From contig CM065803.1 of assembly GCA_033398695.1 (NCBI GenBank), positions 101,358,001 through 101,422,000 on the forward strand: a DNA stretch of 64,000 nucleotides, read 5' to 3'. This document shows, piece after piece, positions 9,493 through 21,156 of this stretch. The position numbers were made by a program, and so were the translations under genes. This DNA is from Orobanche coerulescens. Its lineage: Eukaryota > Streptophyta > Magnoliopsida > Lamiales > Orobanchaceae. Numbering within the stretch: the stretch's first letter is position 1; each line of letters begins with the position of its first letter. A model generated the notes under the pieces. It saw only the letters and a program-made list of their open reading frames with translations. It was not told the origin of the DNA and searched no databases.

Positions 9493-11074
9493 TGACACGC
9501 TTTTAGTGTAACTATCGCAAGTGCACGATATCGTATCAAGTAGTAAAGTGGACTTTTTGAGTCCGGTTTATCGATCCCACAAGGAAGTTTGGTTATAATT
9601 TGAATTATACAATATTAGTCTATTTTTATAGATACTATAATAAGTGAAACACACAATTAAAAAGTTTGGTTTAATATTTGCAAAGAAAATGCAATAATAG
9701 TTCTAATATTATAAGGAAATAAAAAGATAGCAATAATATTAGATTGATTAACGATAAAATCAAATAGTTGGGATTACAAACTTAGTTCGTCATTAGTTAT
9801 TAAAGATGTATAGGAGATCATAAAATGAATTTACTTATTATGTTGTGTAGATTCGATTTTCCTTAAAAAAACGGTTTCTCTTTCGAACTATAAAACGCCT
9901 CTTACATATTGAATCAATCCACTATATTTCTATGTTGATTGGCTTCAATACATAGCATTAGGATTTATGAAAATAACTCAAAGAATCATCTAAGGACTAG
10001 GGGTATATTTCTATCCCCTAGAACAACTTAGAGTGAAGATCATTTGATCTAATCAAACATATTTTCTTTCGAAACATATGAAGACCATAAATATCGTCAT
10101 TTATTGGCCAAATAAATAAAGATTGTTAAAACAATGAAAATCACACACAATAATAAGTAATTCACAATATATCTTTATACAAACATAAATAACATGACTA
10201 ACCTTGTTTATAATCCCAACTAAAGATTACTTAGCCCATGAAGGGTTTATTACACATATTACAAGCTTGTGTGGTCATTATTAGTTGAATCAAGAGAAAG
10301 AATTGATCCTAACTCCCTTAGTAGATAAAGGAGATAGAAACAATAAACTCTCTGAACAATATATGTTATACCACACTTACAAAGATCACTCAAGAACACA
10401 AGTGTGTTCTTCACACAAAAAGAAAAGTTTACAAAAAATGGAAAATTATAAGATGAATGATGAATGATGAAGAATCTAAGGGGTCTATTTATACACTTAA
10501 AGTCATCTAATAGCTCCAAAACTCCAGCATTATTACATTAGATCGGATCAATGCCAGCCATCCCCTCAATAATACACAAAAAGTATAAAAAATTAGACAA
10601 ATCATAGCAATCTGTCAAGAGTTACGGCCGTAACATTCAGGAGTTACGGCCGTAACTAGGGTGACTTATGGCGGTAACTCCTGAATGTTACGGCCGTAAC
10701 GTGGCTTCGTAAATTTGCTCATTTGAAGCTTTGATAGTTACGTTTTCAGCCCAGAATTTCTCAGACTTTGCGTTTTTGCCCCAGATCTTCTTCGAATGAT
10801 AACTTTTGATATATAACTCGATTTTGAATCGGAAGAAGCTATGAATTCATCTCGGAAAGACCTACAACATGAATATATCAAAATTCAATAAAGAGAATAT
10901 TTATTAAACATGTTGTTTCTTGAGTAATTCAGTTATTTAATCAGATCATCATCCGATAAAAATAAAATTATTAAAACTAATAAATTAAAAGCAAAAAACG
11001 AGTAGACTAGCTCAATTATGGGTGAATTTTATCGATACAAACCATGGATAAGTGTACAAAACTGACACTTATCA
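9493..11074 (-). repeat. 3' LTR of element B, copy a
   Basis: TGACACGC...ACTTATCA, 1582 bp, preceded by GCCCT in D pol (9488-9492). It matches 21911-23494 and 26836-28413. Minus-strand orientation follows from the tRNA-Asp primer site beside the 26836 copy. On the minus strand it carries a nested palindrome (10621-10701), then a TATAAATA box at 10486-10493. It is followed at 11075 by CACCCCCAAACTT, the polypurine tract of B read on the minus strand. Confidence 0.93.
10621..10701. repeat. Nested palindrome GTTACGGCCGTAAC in B U3, copy a
   Basis: Three exact 14-bp GTTACGGCCGTAAC palindromes (10621-10634, 10643-10656, 10688-10701) and one degenerate site. The whole 81 bp is also a larger inverted repeat: the ATTCAGGAGTTAC link on the left is mirrored by GTAACTCCTGAAT on the right around TAGGGTGACT. 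It could fold into a long hairpin. It lies about 130 bp upstream of the TATA box on the minus strand. Copies: 23039-23118 (intact) and 27959-28038 (partly mutated). Confidence 0.93.
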
Positions 11075-12347
11075 CACCCCCAAACTTGAATTCTTGCTAG
11101 TCCCGAGCAAGGCTCTTTATTATTCACACTCCAAAAAGAAAAATAAAAATAAATAAAAAAAATAAAAAAATTAATACACACATAAATTAAAATATAAAAA
11201 GAGAAAAGGAAATCAAAATGCCATTAATACACAACAACCAGCTTTATACAGTAGATAGAAATGAATCAAGATTCAAAATAAATCTACTAATGTTTTTGAA
11301 GTTAAAACACGGTTTTTATTTTGTAATTCCAAAACCAAGTTTCCCCCCCCCCCCCAAAAGGTTGATTATTTCTTTCCCACTCATGATACACACGACTCCC
11401 TTTAATGGTTGCTCTCGATCACTCATTTATTTTTCGACTCAATATGAAGAAGAATTTCATTGGTGTCATCAAATATTGTGATTTTCACAAAATTGAGTGT
11501 ATTGAAATTCAGCTGCTAATTAATTCAAATCTGCTCATAAACTACATCCCTTTTAGTGATAGCTTTCACACCGTTATTTGCTAACGTGTAGCTCTTTTCA
11601 CTAACATAATTTCTATCTCATTATTTTTCTTTTTTGTAAAAAGGTGATAGCTTTCACACCGTTATTTGCTAACGTGTAGCTCTTTTCACCAATTTTTCTG
11701 AGACGGCAGCTACGCACCAACAATGGTTAGTCCTTTATTTTTCTCAAAATTTAAGACTTCCAAAATTAGGCAGCTGTTGCTGCTCAACACTTCTCCTTTT
11801 CGTCATTTATTTTTTTAGGTGATAGCTTTCACACCGTTATTTGCTAACGTGTAGCTCTTTTCACCAATGACTCCTTTTTTTTTAGGGAATAGAATTTTTG
11901 CAGAAAATCATTTTTTAGTTAAGCATGAAAAATCAAAAACTCCACAAATTAAGTAAATTTCAGTTTTATTTTTCATCAACCAATTGAATCTTCTTTTCTC
12001 AAGGTAACGAATAATTCGATTTTATATGATAATTACAAGGCTCGGAAAGAGAGATTAAGGCTCAAAAATTTTAGAATATACAATTTTTTTTACCGGTTAA
12101 AACGATTTAGAAGCTTGTATATAGCTAATTTATTGGTGTTATGGCCAGATCTAGAAATCCCATAAATCAAAATACTATATATATATATATATATATATAT
12201 AATAAAAAATATTAAGGCAAATAACCAAATCAATCAAAACACACCAAAATTACAACACACCAAAATACTAATACAAACCACCCCCAAACTTGAAAATAAA
12301 ACTGTCCTCAGTTTAAAAATAAAAAAATAAAAATCAATGCAGAAAAT
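11075..12347 (-). other. B 3' untranslated region, cut by the duplication junction
   Basis: Internal part of B next to its 3' LTR. On the minus strand the polypurine tract AAGTTTGGGGGTG abuts the LTR at 11075. The region has an A-rich stretch, a C11 run at 11343, a 45-bp direct repeat in three copies (11557-11865) and a (TA)n tract at 12176-12200. There is no credible ORF. It ends at 12347, where M RT begins; the remainder of B, including its ORF and primer site, exists only once in the window, to the right of copy b. Confidence 0.85.
11557..11865. repeat. Three 45-bp hairpin-forming repeats in B, copy a
   Basis: Near-identical units at about 11557, 11645 and 11819. Each contains AGCTTTCACACCGTTA, TTTGC and TAACGTGTAGCT. 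ACAC(C)GTTA and TAACGTGT pair around a TTTGC loop, flanked by AGCT on both sides, so every unit can form a stem-loop. They lie in the 3' untranslated part of B. Copy b has them at about 23967, 24054 and 24230. Confidence 0.85.
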
Positions 12348-12990
12348 CACTTCGGACCTCCAGAACTCACATTTGGAAAACTTTCCATAAAGTTGCTCTC
12401 GTCTCAACACGTCGAGAACCTGATGAAGATAAACCTCATGTTCCTCCTGGCTACGAGAATAAATCAAAATGTCGTCGATGAAGACAACAACAAACTGATC
12501 CAAAAAGTCGATGAAAACCCGATTCATTAACTCCATGAATACCGCAGGTGCAATAGTTAGCCCGAACGGCATAACTACGAACTCATAATGACCATAGCGT
12601 GTATGAAACGCTGTCCTCGCGATATCCGACTCTCAAATTCGCAACTGGTGATATCCAGATCTTAAGTCGATCTTGGAAAATACTGAAGCTTCCTGAAGTT
12701 GATCTAAAAGATCATCAATACGAGGTAAAGGATACTACTCTTGATCATCACCCTGTTCAACTCCTGGTAATTAATACACACACGAGACGAGCCATCCTTC
12801 TCCTTGACAGATCACACTGGTGCTCCACACGGGGACGCAATCGGTCGAAGATGACCTTCCTCGAACTATTCCTCAAGTTGAATCTTCAACTCCTGCATTC
12901 TGGTCGGGGCCATCCGATACGGTGCCTTCGATAAAGGGGACGTACCGGCTCCAACTCACTCCTGAATTCCCTTACTCTATGTGAAGGCAA
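12348..12990 (-). pseudogene. Element M pol remnant: RT fragment, copy b
   Basis: Same RT remnant as at the window start but 104 bp longer at its right-hand domain end. The minus strand reads [20 protein letters not shown], the catalytic FIDDILIYS, then [13 protein letters not shown] and [13 protein letters not shown], and breaks at 12348 where B sequence of copy a begins. The palm domain is therefore cut just after the YxDD-equivalent motif. Stops lie upstream, as in copy a. Confidence 0.88.
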
Positions 12991-13391
12991 CCAGATAACT
13001 CGTCTAGAAATACATCGTCAATCGATGACAATGATATCACGAATGATTGAACATTTCGATTGTCCTAGAATGGTCAATCGATAAAAGAGGTACCAATAAT
13101 GATTGAACAACTCGATTGCCTTAGAAAGGTCAATCGATGAAGATGATATAATGAATGTTTGAATAACTCGATTGTCTTAGAAAGGCCAATCGATGGAAAT
13201 GATACAATGAATGATTGAATAACTCGATTGCCTTAGAAAGGCCAATCGATGAAAATGATATAATGAATGATTGAATGACTCGATTGCCTTAGAAAGGCCA
13301 ATCGATGAAAATGATACAATGAATGATTGAATAACTCGATTGCCCTAGAAAGGACAATCGATGAGAATGATACAATGAATGATTGAATAGT
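12991..13391. repeat. 56-bp minisatellite inside M pol, copy b
   Basis: Same array as at 540-940 with the same unit order and count, one more sign that the blocks are tandem copies. Only a few single-base differences are visible. Confidence 0.9.
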
Positions 13392-14512
13392 TCGATTGCG
13401 GAATTTCTCTGCTTTTGCCATAATAAAAATTCTCTTTGGAACAACGGGGATTACTTCCTGAAGCACACATTCGACAACCAACGACGGAAAGATAGCGACC
13501 AAACGCTAACAAACATTGAGGGCGATATCAAGACGGTTAAACCAACTAATACCGAAAATTACATCGTCCTAAGATAAGTTCACCACGATTAGATCCATCA
13601 ACCAATCGCGGTCATTAAGCTTAATTCGGTATGATTCCGAAAATTCTTCCATCGTCAGGTAGACCGATGGTATGAGGTCCACAAGCAATAGGACTATCCC
13701 GAAATAAGTCTATTCAAGAATGATTTGAAAATGAAAGAATGCGGTGTACGGCATCAAAAGGTACACACAAGTTGAAATAAAATTACGAGTATACCCGAAA
13801 TCATTCGGGTCACGGATCGTCGATCCTCCTCATCATATGAATGCAGGACTTGCCGGCCCCGACCGGACGCTCCGTCGATAAATACGAGCTCCAACTCTAT
13901 TTGCTTCCATTGTCTTAAGCAGCGATGACAAAGCGATCGATTACAAGCTGGTTGCTTGGGGCCTAAGATGACACCGAGCCGACTTGGAGTCCTTTCGGCA
14001 AAACGGGCCTTATGCCCAAAATTCCCACAATTATAGCACGTGATAGACGTCTCGGACACTTGGTGCTGACATGACCAAGATCCCCACGGTTATAACGGTG
14101 ATGGCTGAATTGGCGCTCGTGATCGAGATCCCGCATGATTATGCGCCGTAGGAGTCGCTCGAAGCGATAGGACTCACGAGGCTTCTTGAAGGTTGGTGAC
14201 CGCCGGATTGATTACGCCGTTGATTTCTTGGCGACAAATGAAGGTTGTTGTTCAGCACTTTCCTTAGCGGTGGCTCATACGGGAGAGTTCTCTCGATTAA
14301 TCCGGTCAGTGGCGCAATGATGATTGAGCAAGCGCACATGGGTCATCATGGCCGCATAAAAGTGAGTGGATCAACCCGAACATCTTGATCGAGCGAGTCT
14401 TGGGCACGATTTCCGGCGGCCAGTGGTTATTTCTCGGGTTTCGGTCCGCACCGCATCTCTCCCGTGCATCCTGACAGTTCTCTCCATACTGAAGTAGGAA
14501 GGTCGCATAATG
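13392..14512 (-). pseudogene. Element M protease and Gag remnants, copy b
   Basis: Counterpart of 941-2095. The GISWFNRLDTIL-type protease block is present, as is one zinc knuckle, CYNCGNFGHKARF. The second knuckle and the Gag N-terminus are broken by many 1-3 base deletions relative to copy a. These fall at CAG, CTG and CCG triplets: ACTGTC reads ACGTC, AACAGGT reads AACGGT, CTCAGA reads CTCGA. I therefore suspect the reading here more than the biology. Confidence 0.75.
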
Positions 14513-15026
14513 ATTATATTTCCCGCATGATTAGCACGTTATGATTATGTCATGAGATGATGAAAATGAGTATACATGCTCTAACTTAGTGATTATATGT
14601 ATAATTTACTGAAGTTACATGATTATCTGATGAAATTCTTGAAATGATTATCTTGAATAACTTAACAAGATTGATAATATGATCATCCAGATTGACAACT
14701 GAGTAATGAAATGAATTGAGTAATTAATGAGTTAACATGATCGTCTTGATTATTAACTGAGTAATGAAATGAATTAAGTGATTAATGAGTTAACATGATT
14801 GTCCTAATCACAATGAATGATGATGTTTGAGGATTGTTAATTGATGAATTATGAATGAATGATAATTGCCAGAAATTATACCATGGCGTTAGAATTCTTA
14901 CAGTTCTTTCGGTCTGATTGGCTCGGCATTTGCACAGGTCACACGTGACGCGAAAGTCCAATGATACTAGTCTGATGACGATGATTTCAAATGAGACATG
15001 ACTTGGAGGGTAGTATTCAAAACCAC

Positions 15027-15038
15027 GCTCCGATACCA
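15027..15038 (-). promoter_or_regulatory. Primer-binding site of M (tRNA-iMet), copy b
   Basis: TGGTATCGGAGC on the minus strand, 4 nt from the LTR end at 15043; same as copy a. Confidence 0.92.
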
Positions 15039-15042
15039 ACTC

Positions 15043-17386
15043 TGTAACACCCCAAACTAGGCGGAAATTACAGTGCCGTAAATCCCCAACTGGACCCACC
15101 AGGCAAATGAAAATGAATGAATTACATAGGATAAATGTAGTACCGAACTACATTACAACAATAATTACTCCGATGAGGAGTTTAGTTATAACACACCAGG
15201 ACAATACCGAATACTAGTGTATTTTATATGAAGATAAAATACACAACACTGAATGAAACAGAGTATTCAAATGAAAGTCTGCAGCGGAAAATAAAGGACA
15301 ATAACATGAATAACTGAAAGATCGGGGCCCCCTACTTGTATCACTGGGACTCCTCGACGTCAGCGTGTTCTCCCCGTACTTTTGCCTTGCCAAGACCTGA
15401 AAAACAAAATCCCCAAACGGGGTCAGTTACAAAGAACAACAATCCTCAAGAGTTGAAAATACACAATCATGATTATATCTGAAGTTATGAAACATCCTGT
15501 CGAAACATACGCAATCAAACATGCTATATGAATCAACTAACAGTACGGCTCAAAGGGGTGGCGCCACACTACGCCCGGGATAGAAATGTGTCCGTGCACA
15601 AGCCACCAACGAGTATCGATCAAATGCACGTGTGGTCTTGTACCTAATCAGTCTCACGAGACAATATGACTCGTGTGCACAGTCCAATGTGAGGCCACCA
15701 ACCAACACACGACTATAATGTGCCCGACATGAAAATCCTACACATACCAACCGGCACGCCAGTATGACCCGGAATGCCACGATATAACAAAAGTGACATC
15801 GAAAATGAATAATGACTCACCGAGGTGGAATGGTAACGAAATAAATGACTGCTCAATGAAAAGATTGGAACCGTCGTTCCTTATGACTGAAACGATTAAT
15901 TGATAACAACAAGTTTTGATTATAATGATGAATGAGTTATGATTATGAATGAACAACAACAAAAGGGATGAATATTCTTTTAACCGAGTAAGAATTAACT
16001 TACAAAATACCGATGAAGAAAGTCCTTCCACGAACAAATGTCCTAAATGAAGTGTCGGTCGCACGAACAACCTTAATTCAATACAATTACCGACAATCCG
16101 ATCAATATACGAATTCAACACGAATATAACGAACTCAAAACGTCGATACGATTAAACTAAGTTCATTAGGGCATTATATCGAATACGTTGTGGCCAAACT
16201 CCGATTGTTTACAACTAAACCTCAACAATACCAACCTCAAATCCCCAAGAAGTGTTTCAAACCAATAAAACATCTCCAATACGATCAATAATCCGATATG
16301 AATATCCAAAAACGTGATTATAACAATAATTAGTCGAAAATCCCCAATTCCAACTCGATATTCAAGGTGTTCTTGAATAATTCCTCAATAATCCAATGAA
16401 TCCTTATACAAACTCATAATCATATACATATCCCTTCATATAACATGATTATAACGTCCAAAACATCATATCTCAACACAAAATTGAAGTCCAAAGTGTT
16501 GAAGGAATTACCTCTTGAAGATTCAAGTACTATAATCCGAAGAACACGCGTTAGATTGATTATCCGGGCTTCATGATCGAAAGGAGATGAAGAAAATCAA
16601 ACACTCAAATGATTTGTGAAGGAAAAACCTTCCCTCAAGCTTCCTCTCTCGGTTGAAGGTGAAAAAGATGGAAAAAAATGGCTGAAATGCTGAAAAAAAC
16701 GAATTTAAAGGAGTTGGCTGCTGGGACACGGCCGTGCGATCGGCGCGGTCGTGTCGCATGGTGGCGACGGTGGCGGCGAGGACTCGACCGTGTCTGCCCG
16801 GACACGGTCGCGGCGGAAGGGCCTTCCGATGACCCGTCCGATAGCGACTTCGGCATGACTCGGCCGTGTCACGGAACACGGTCGGGCGTGTCAGCGATCG
16901 GTCAGCTTATCCGGAAGGGTTCGGCTCGGCCGTGCTGGCGACACGATCGGGTTACGGCGAAGTCTTGGCATTTTCGGACGAAATGCAGCACGGGCCGTGT
17001 CGGACGACACGGCCGAGTTCGATCGCGATGATCGGCAATCTTGAAAAATGAGCGGTTGAGCTAAAACGACCATAACTCTCTCGTCCTGACTCCGATTGAC
17101 TCACCGTTTGAACCATTGGAAAGCTCACTCGATGCTCTATAATATTGCAAAGATTTAGAATTTTTGGAGTTACCAAAAATTAATGGTGATCTAACAAAGT
17201 CGAACTCATATGAGGAAAGTTGAAATAATGAACAATAACGATACACAACTCGAAGTTTTTCCGAACGGTGAACACGGTGAACGAACATGATTGATGAATG
17301 ATTATAAATGAGTGAAAATCCACTGAGTGACAATCACCGAATGAAATTACTGAATGATGATGACTGAATTACAACCGGGTATTACA
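15043..17386 (-). repeat. 5' LTR of M, copy b (2.34 kb)
   Basis: TGTAACACCCC to GGGTATTACA, followed by LTR A sequence (CTACTACTG) exactly as in copy a. U3 dyads at 16722-17014 include the 10-bp arms GGCCGTGTCG and CGACACGGCC (16993-17014). The predicted intron 15397-16511 is complete here. Around 17086 this copy reads CGTCCTGACTCCG where copy a reads CGTCGACTCG, so copy a has its own suspect patches. Confidence 0.9.
15397..16511 (-). other. Predicted intron inside the M LTR, copy b
   Basis: Donor AAGAG/GTAATT at 16511. Branch-point candidate CTGAC is at 15422-15426 on the minus strand. A CCCC-GTTT-GGGG stem-loop follows at once, and then TTTTGTTTTTCAG/GTC ending at 15397. Length 1115 nt. 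The branch adenosine lies 26 nt from the acceptor. This is the clearest polypyrimidine and acceptor signal of the six families. Confidence 0.6.
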
Positions 17387-17656
17387 CTACTACTGTGGTT
17401 TAAAATTATTTTATCCGATTTATGTTGTGCATCGTGGAATCTGTACAGTATGAATAAAATAAATGAAGGACTAATACATCTTTATTGGTATTATTACCGC
17501 ACTTGGTTGACAGTTGTATTGGAAGACATTGTGTGTCGGGCTTATCGTATGAGAATATTGTTGGAAGATGTATATGTATTCAGTATGCCGAATGTTCGTA
17601 TTCTGCATGTCGAGACGTTGGACAAGAATAGCTGAAAATGGCTAAGTGTAGCATTA

Positions 17657-18156
17657 TTAGCACACGCTAATATACATGCCTAGCGCATGCTATCGTTCGT
17701 GTTTAGCGCACGCTAATGGTAAAGGATAGTGCACGCTAGTACAGACCAGATCAGAAGGAATCTATGTGTGGACCCGGCCACTTTCGGCGCATGTGCCGAC
17801 AAAGTCAACGGATGTCTGTTATGAAGGATTAGCGCACGCTAATGTATATTGTTAGTGCACGCTAATCAGATCGGACCAAAGGAATCTTGGCTTTGTCAGG
17901 TTACTTTCGGCATGTGGGGACACGGGGGTAGGTGCAGACTGTAGCAAGTCAACTATGAGTAGCGCACGCTACGGTGGAAGGTTTGCATATGCTAAATATA
18001 GGCATTTACGTACGCTATTGCATGGGCATTGCGTACGTAAATCATTTCATGCAGTAAGGCAGTAGCCTCTGGACTGCGATAGCGCACGCTACCAAAGACA
18101 GTTAGCACACGCTAAGCGTGTAACGTACGTTAAATGAAGATGTTAGCGTACGTTAA
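17657..18156 (+). repeat. Dyad array I of LTR A, copy b
   Basis: Same cluster of TTAGCGCACGCTAA-type dyads as 5236-5737. Differences include CATGC versus CACGC spacers and CATACGTT versus CGTACGTT half-sites. Confidence 0.92.
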
Positions 18157-18390
18157 TAATGTACAATATATATATAAGTGCAGTTGGCCATTATTCGTCA
18201 TTTCCATCCATTTCTTCATGTGAACCGATAGAGAGAGCCTGGAGAGGTATTTGAGGTTCCCAAACACTGAGAGATGATGATCTTTAACAAGATTAAGGTG
18301 GAGACCATGGATTAAAGCCTTGTTCTTGAAGTTATTCATGATTCTTGGAAAGGAGTTCAATTGTTCTTCTTATTGGTTCATCTATACAAG

Positions 18391-20677
18391 GTAATTTCGT
18401 ATCCCTTTGATAGTGGTTCATTTTTAAGGATGATTACTTGTGAGGAAGCGAGTTGGATTATCTTATGATGATGTTATATGAGATTTAATGGGATTTTGAT
18501 AAGAGTTCTCGAATGTTAATTAAGATTCTCCATACTTTAAGAATTGTGTTTCGTTTAACCCGATGAAAGATGGATTTCTGAAGAATGTTGATTTCATATG
18601 AATCATGATATGAGGTTGTATTCCAGATTAAGTACGATATGATCCTTGTTATCGGCTTGGTCTGATTATGGATGTTGTCGTTGATATCTTCTTCATGATG
18701 ATATATACATCGGGCTATGTAGTTTTGAATGTGATTTCGGATACTTCATGTTCTTGAAGAACTCTTGAATAATATGATATGATGTTGATATTAGAGGAAG
18801 AAGATGATATGTGAATATATGTATTGGGTTAAGAGTTGGATGATTACCTAGATGTTAAAGGATATCGGATTTCGTTGTTTTGATAGCTATGAACATGGTT
18901 TAGAATCACTTCGTGTTCTTGATAATCGCCATATGTTGATCGGTATCTGAAATGCATGCAACTGTATGTCATTAGCGCACGCTAGTGTTACTGTCTAGCG
19001 CACGCTAACGGGAACGACTTAGCGCACGCTACGTTAAGTGATTAACGTGCGCTAAGTCAAAAGATAGGGTAGTATATCCTGTTTCGGTTATGAATTCGTG
19101 ATCGTTTAAGTTGGTTTGATCAGACTTGTGGTTAACCAAGATATTGTTGAGCCGTTGGGCTTGTGAATTGGTTATATCGATTGTTGATTGTTATCGAATC
19201 GTTGCTATTTGATTACTTCAATAGGTTGTGGTCATTGATCGTTGGTTATAATCGTCGACTAGAAAGTGTGTTGCGGTCGTGTTCGAGTATGTTCGTGAAT
19301 TGCATTGGTCAGGGCCAAGGAGCTCGTGAAGCGAAGGCAATGAGATTGGTAGCGGCATCATCATCATCGTGTTAGTATCGAGGCAAGTTATTACTTACTC
19401 GGTTATAATGTTTAATGAATGGTTTGATTTCATTTCGTTTATAATGCATATAGCAATGATTATTACTGCAAATTCTGGAGATTTGGATTATATGTTGTCT
19501 TTCTGATTCTGGGAGTTAAATAATAATGTATATGCTTTATCTCGGTTTTTGGCATATTCGGGTATCAAGGTTACGTTGCGATAAAGATGAGGATATGAGT
19601 ATATATAGTCCATGGTACGCCGAGCATTGAGGATAATTGCCGGTGATGATTTGACATCGAGACTTCTCCTGAAGGACTCGGGACAAGTATCTTAGTTTGA
19701 TTCGGTTTAGTGTTGATGATGTTGATCATGCAGGTTGTCATTCATGTTGATGAACATGAAGTCGTCCTAGTAGTTTGATCATAGTGTCGTTCATGTTTTT
19801 GATTCATATGTTGTTCATGTTGATGAACATATTGAGTTGCATATGTATATGCATAATTCTATTGTTTATGTTGTGTTGATCCGATGGGATCGTGTTATCT
19901 ATCTTTGAAGGTCTTTGGATCGGATGTCCACTATGCGTTGGTCAAGCGGGATCATCATGGGGATCTATCTTTGAGGCTGGATCATTGGACGGAGTTTTCC
20001 ACAATGCTTTGGTCACGGGATCATCATGGGGATCTATCTTGAGAAGCTGGATCGTTGGACTACCCAGTGTTGTGTTGATGGAATCATGTGGATTTGCATC
20101 ATTGATTTTATCATATGTTGTTGTGCATATGTATATTATGGGTTGCCATAAGTATACAATGTCTTTATTGATGTGAGCATATTGACATTGTCATATGAGT
20201 ATGCATTTGTAGGTCTTGTGTTAGGACCATGTTTGTATGTTGTATTGATCTGATCTCGGATTAGATTGACGTGATTCGTCGTGGCATTGCATATCCTGAG
20301 GTATGTTCCGTGTTTTTCCTTTATTATTTGCCTTTGATGGACAATCGATTATCGTGTTGAGATGTGATGATGCTACCCGATGGATTGGGTTGGACAGAGT
20401 AATAGATTTCGTAACAGTGAGTTATGATGATGTTTTGAGAACCTTGGGTATTATTGAGATACAATACAAATATTTTGGTATGAGCTTATCGTGTTGTTGA
20501 AAGAATACGAGATGTGAACTTTTGTAATTATTATCAAGAGTTGGTAAAGTTATGGCGGTAAGATTACATTAGTAGTATTCTTACTTGGTATTTTTATTGG
20601 TATGTAATTATTAATGTGATGTGACGGTTATCATTGTTGGATATTGTGGCTGACCCCGTCGTGGGCTTTCCTTTTAG
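18391..20677 (+). other. Predicted intron inside LTR A, copy b
   Basis: Donor ACAAG/GTAATT at 18391 and acceptor CCTTTTAG/GTTC ending at 20677, with CTGAC and the CCCC/GGG stem-loop just upstream. Both splice sites and the branch point are unchanged between the two copies. Confidence 0.55.
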
Positions 20678-21156
20678 GTTCTTGAGATATCGAGCTTGTA
20701 GCGGTCATGGAGAGATGAGCTTCCTGGAGGATACTGTCTAGAGCATGTAATTGTGTATTGAGTTTCCTGATCAGTTGTTGTATTCCGCTGTTAGAGTATT
20801 TTTAATTATTTGTCTTTCCGCTGCGAAAGTATTTTTAAATGGCCTTTTGGTATCTGGTAACTTAGGTTACTTTGGAAACCGTTTTCTAAACTATTTTGTC
20901 GGTACGTGTAAGTGATAGCTTAACGTATGTTTTTAAACTGTTGAGTTCTGGCATTTCAGGCCTTGTCCTTTCAAACAAGATTTTACGACGGTTTTCATAA
21001 ACAGATTTTATATAGTCTTCAAATGTTTTAAAGATAGTACCGTCATTGGCCTCTTGGGCATTTGTAAATATTTACGGAAATTTCTTTTAGCTTTGTGGGT
21101 TCCATTCCGGGGCCCACGGAGCTGTAATATTCCCGGTCGGATCTGGGGGTGTTACA

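Larger units (their letters stand above)
1..12347. repeat. Tandem duplication, copy a (left end off window)
   Basis: This block repeats at 12348-24748 in the same orientation with identical internal junctions. Window base 1 corresponds to base 12452. The copy contains M (truncated), LTR fragment A, a D pol fragment and the left part of element B. It ends inside the B internal region, where the sequence jumps directly into the M reverse transcriptase (RT) at 12347/12348. About 104 bp of the unit lies left of the window. Because every internal insertion boundary is shared, the duplication must postdate the M, A and B insertions. Confidence 0.93.
17387..21156 (+). repeat. LTR A, 3' 3.8 kb, copy b
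   Basis: Same LTR fragment as 4968-8739, ending GGGGGTGTTACA at 21156 against D pol. Array I is 17657-18156, TATA 18166-18178, predicted intron 18391-20677, array II 18971-19055. The tandem repeats (19890-20065) are heavily disturbed relative to copy a at CTG/CCG positions. A 5-bp target duplication cannot be verified because the left end of A is not in the window. Confidence 0.8.

Noticed and set aside
9312..9506. 64-residue ORF ending in LTRF
   Set aside because: It is D pol read through the B insertion border; the last residues come from the B LTR.
12176..12200. (TA)n tract as an AT-rich origin or matrix element
   Set aside because: A simple microsatellite that differs in length between the two copies; nothing else supports a function.
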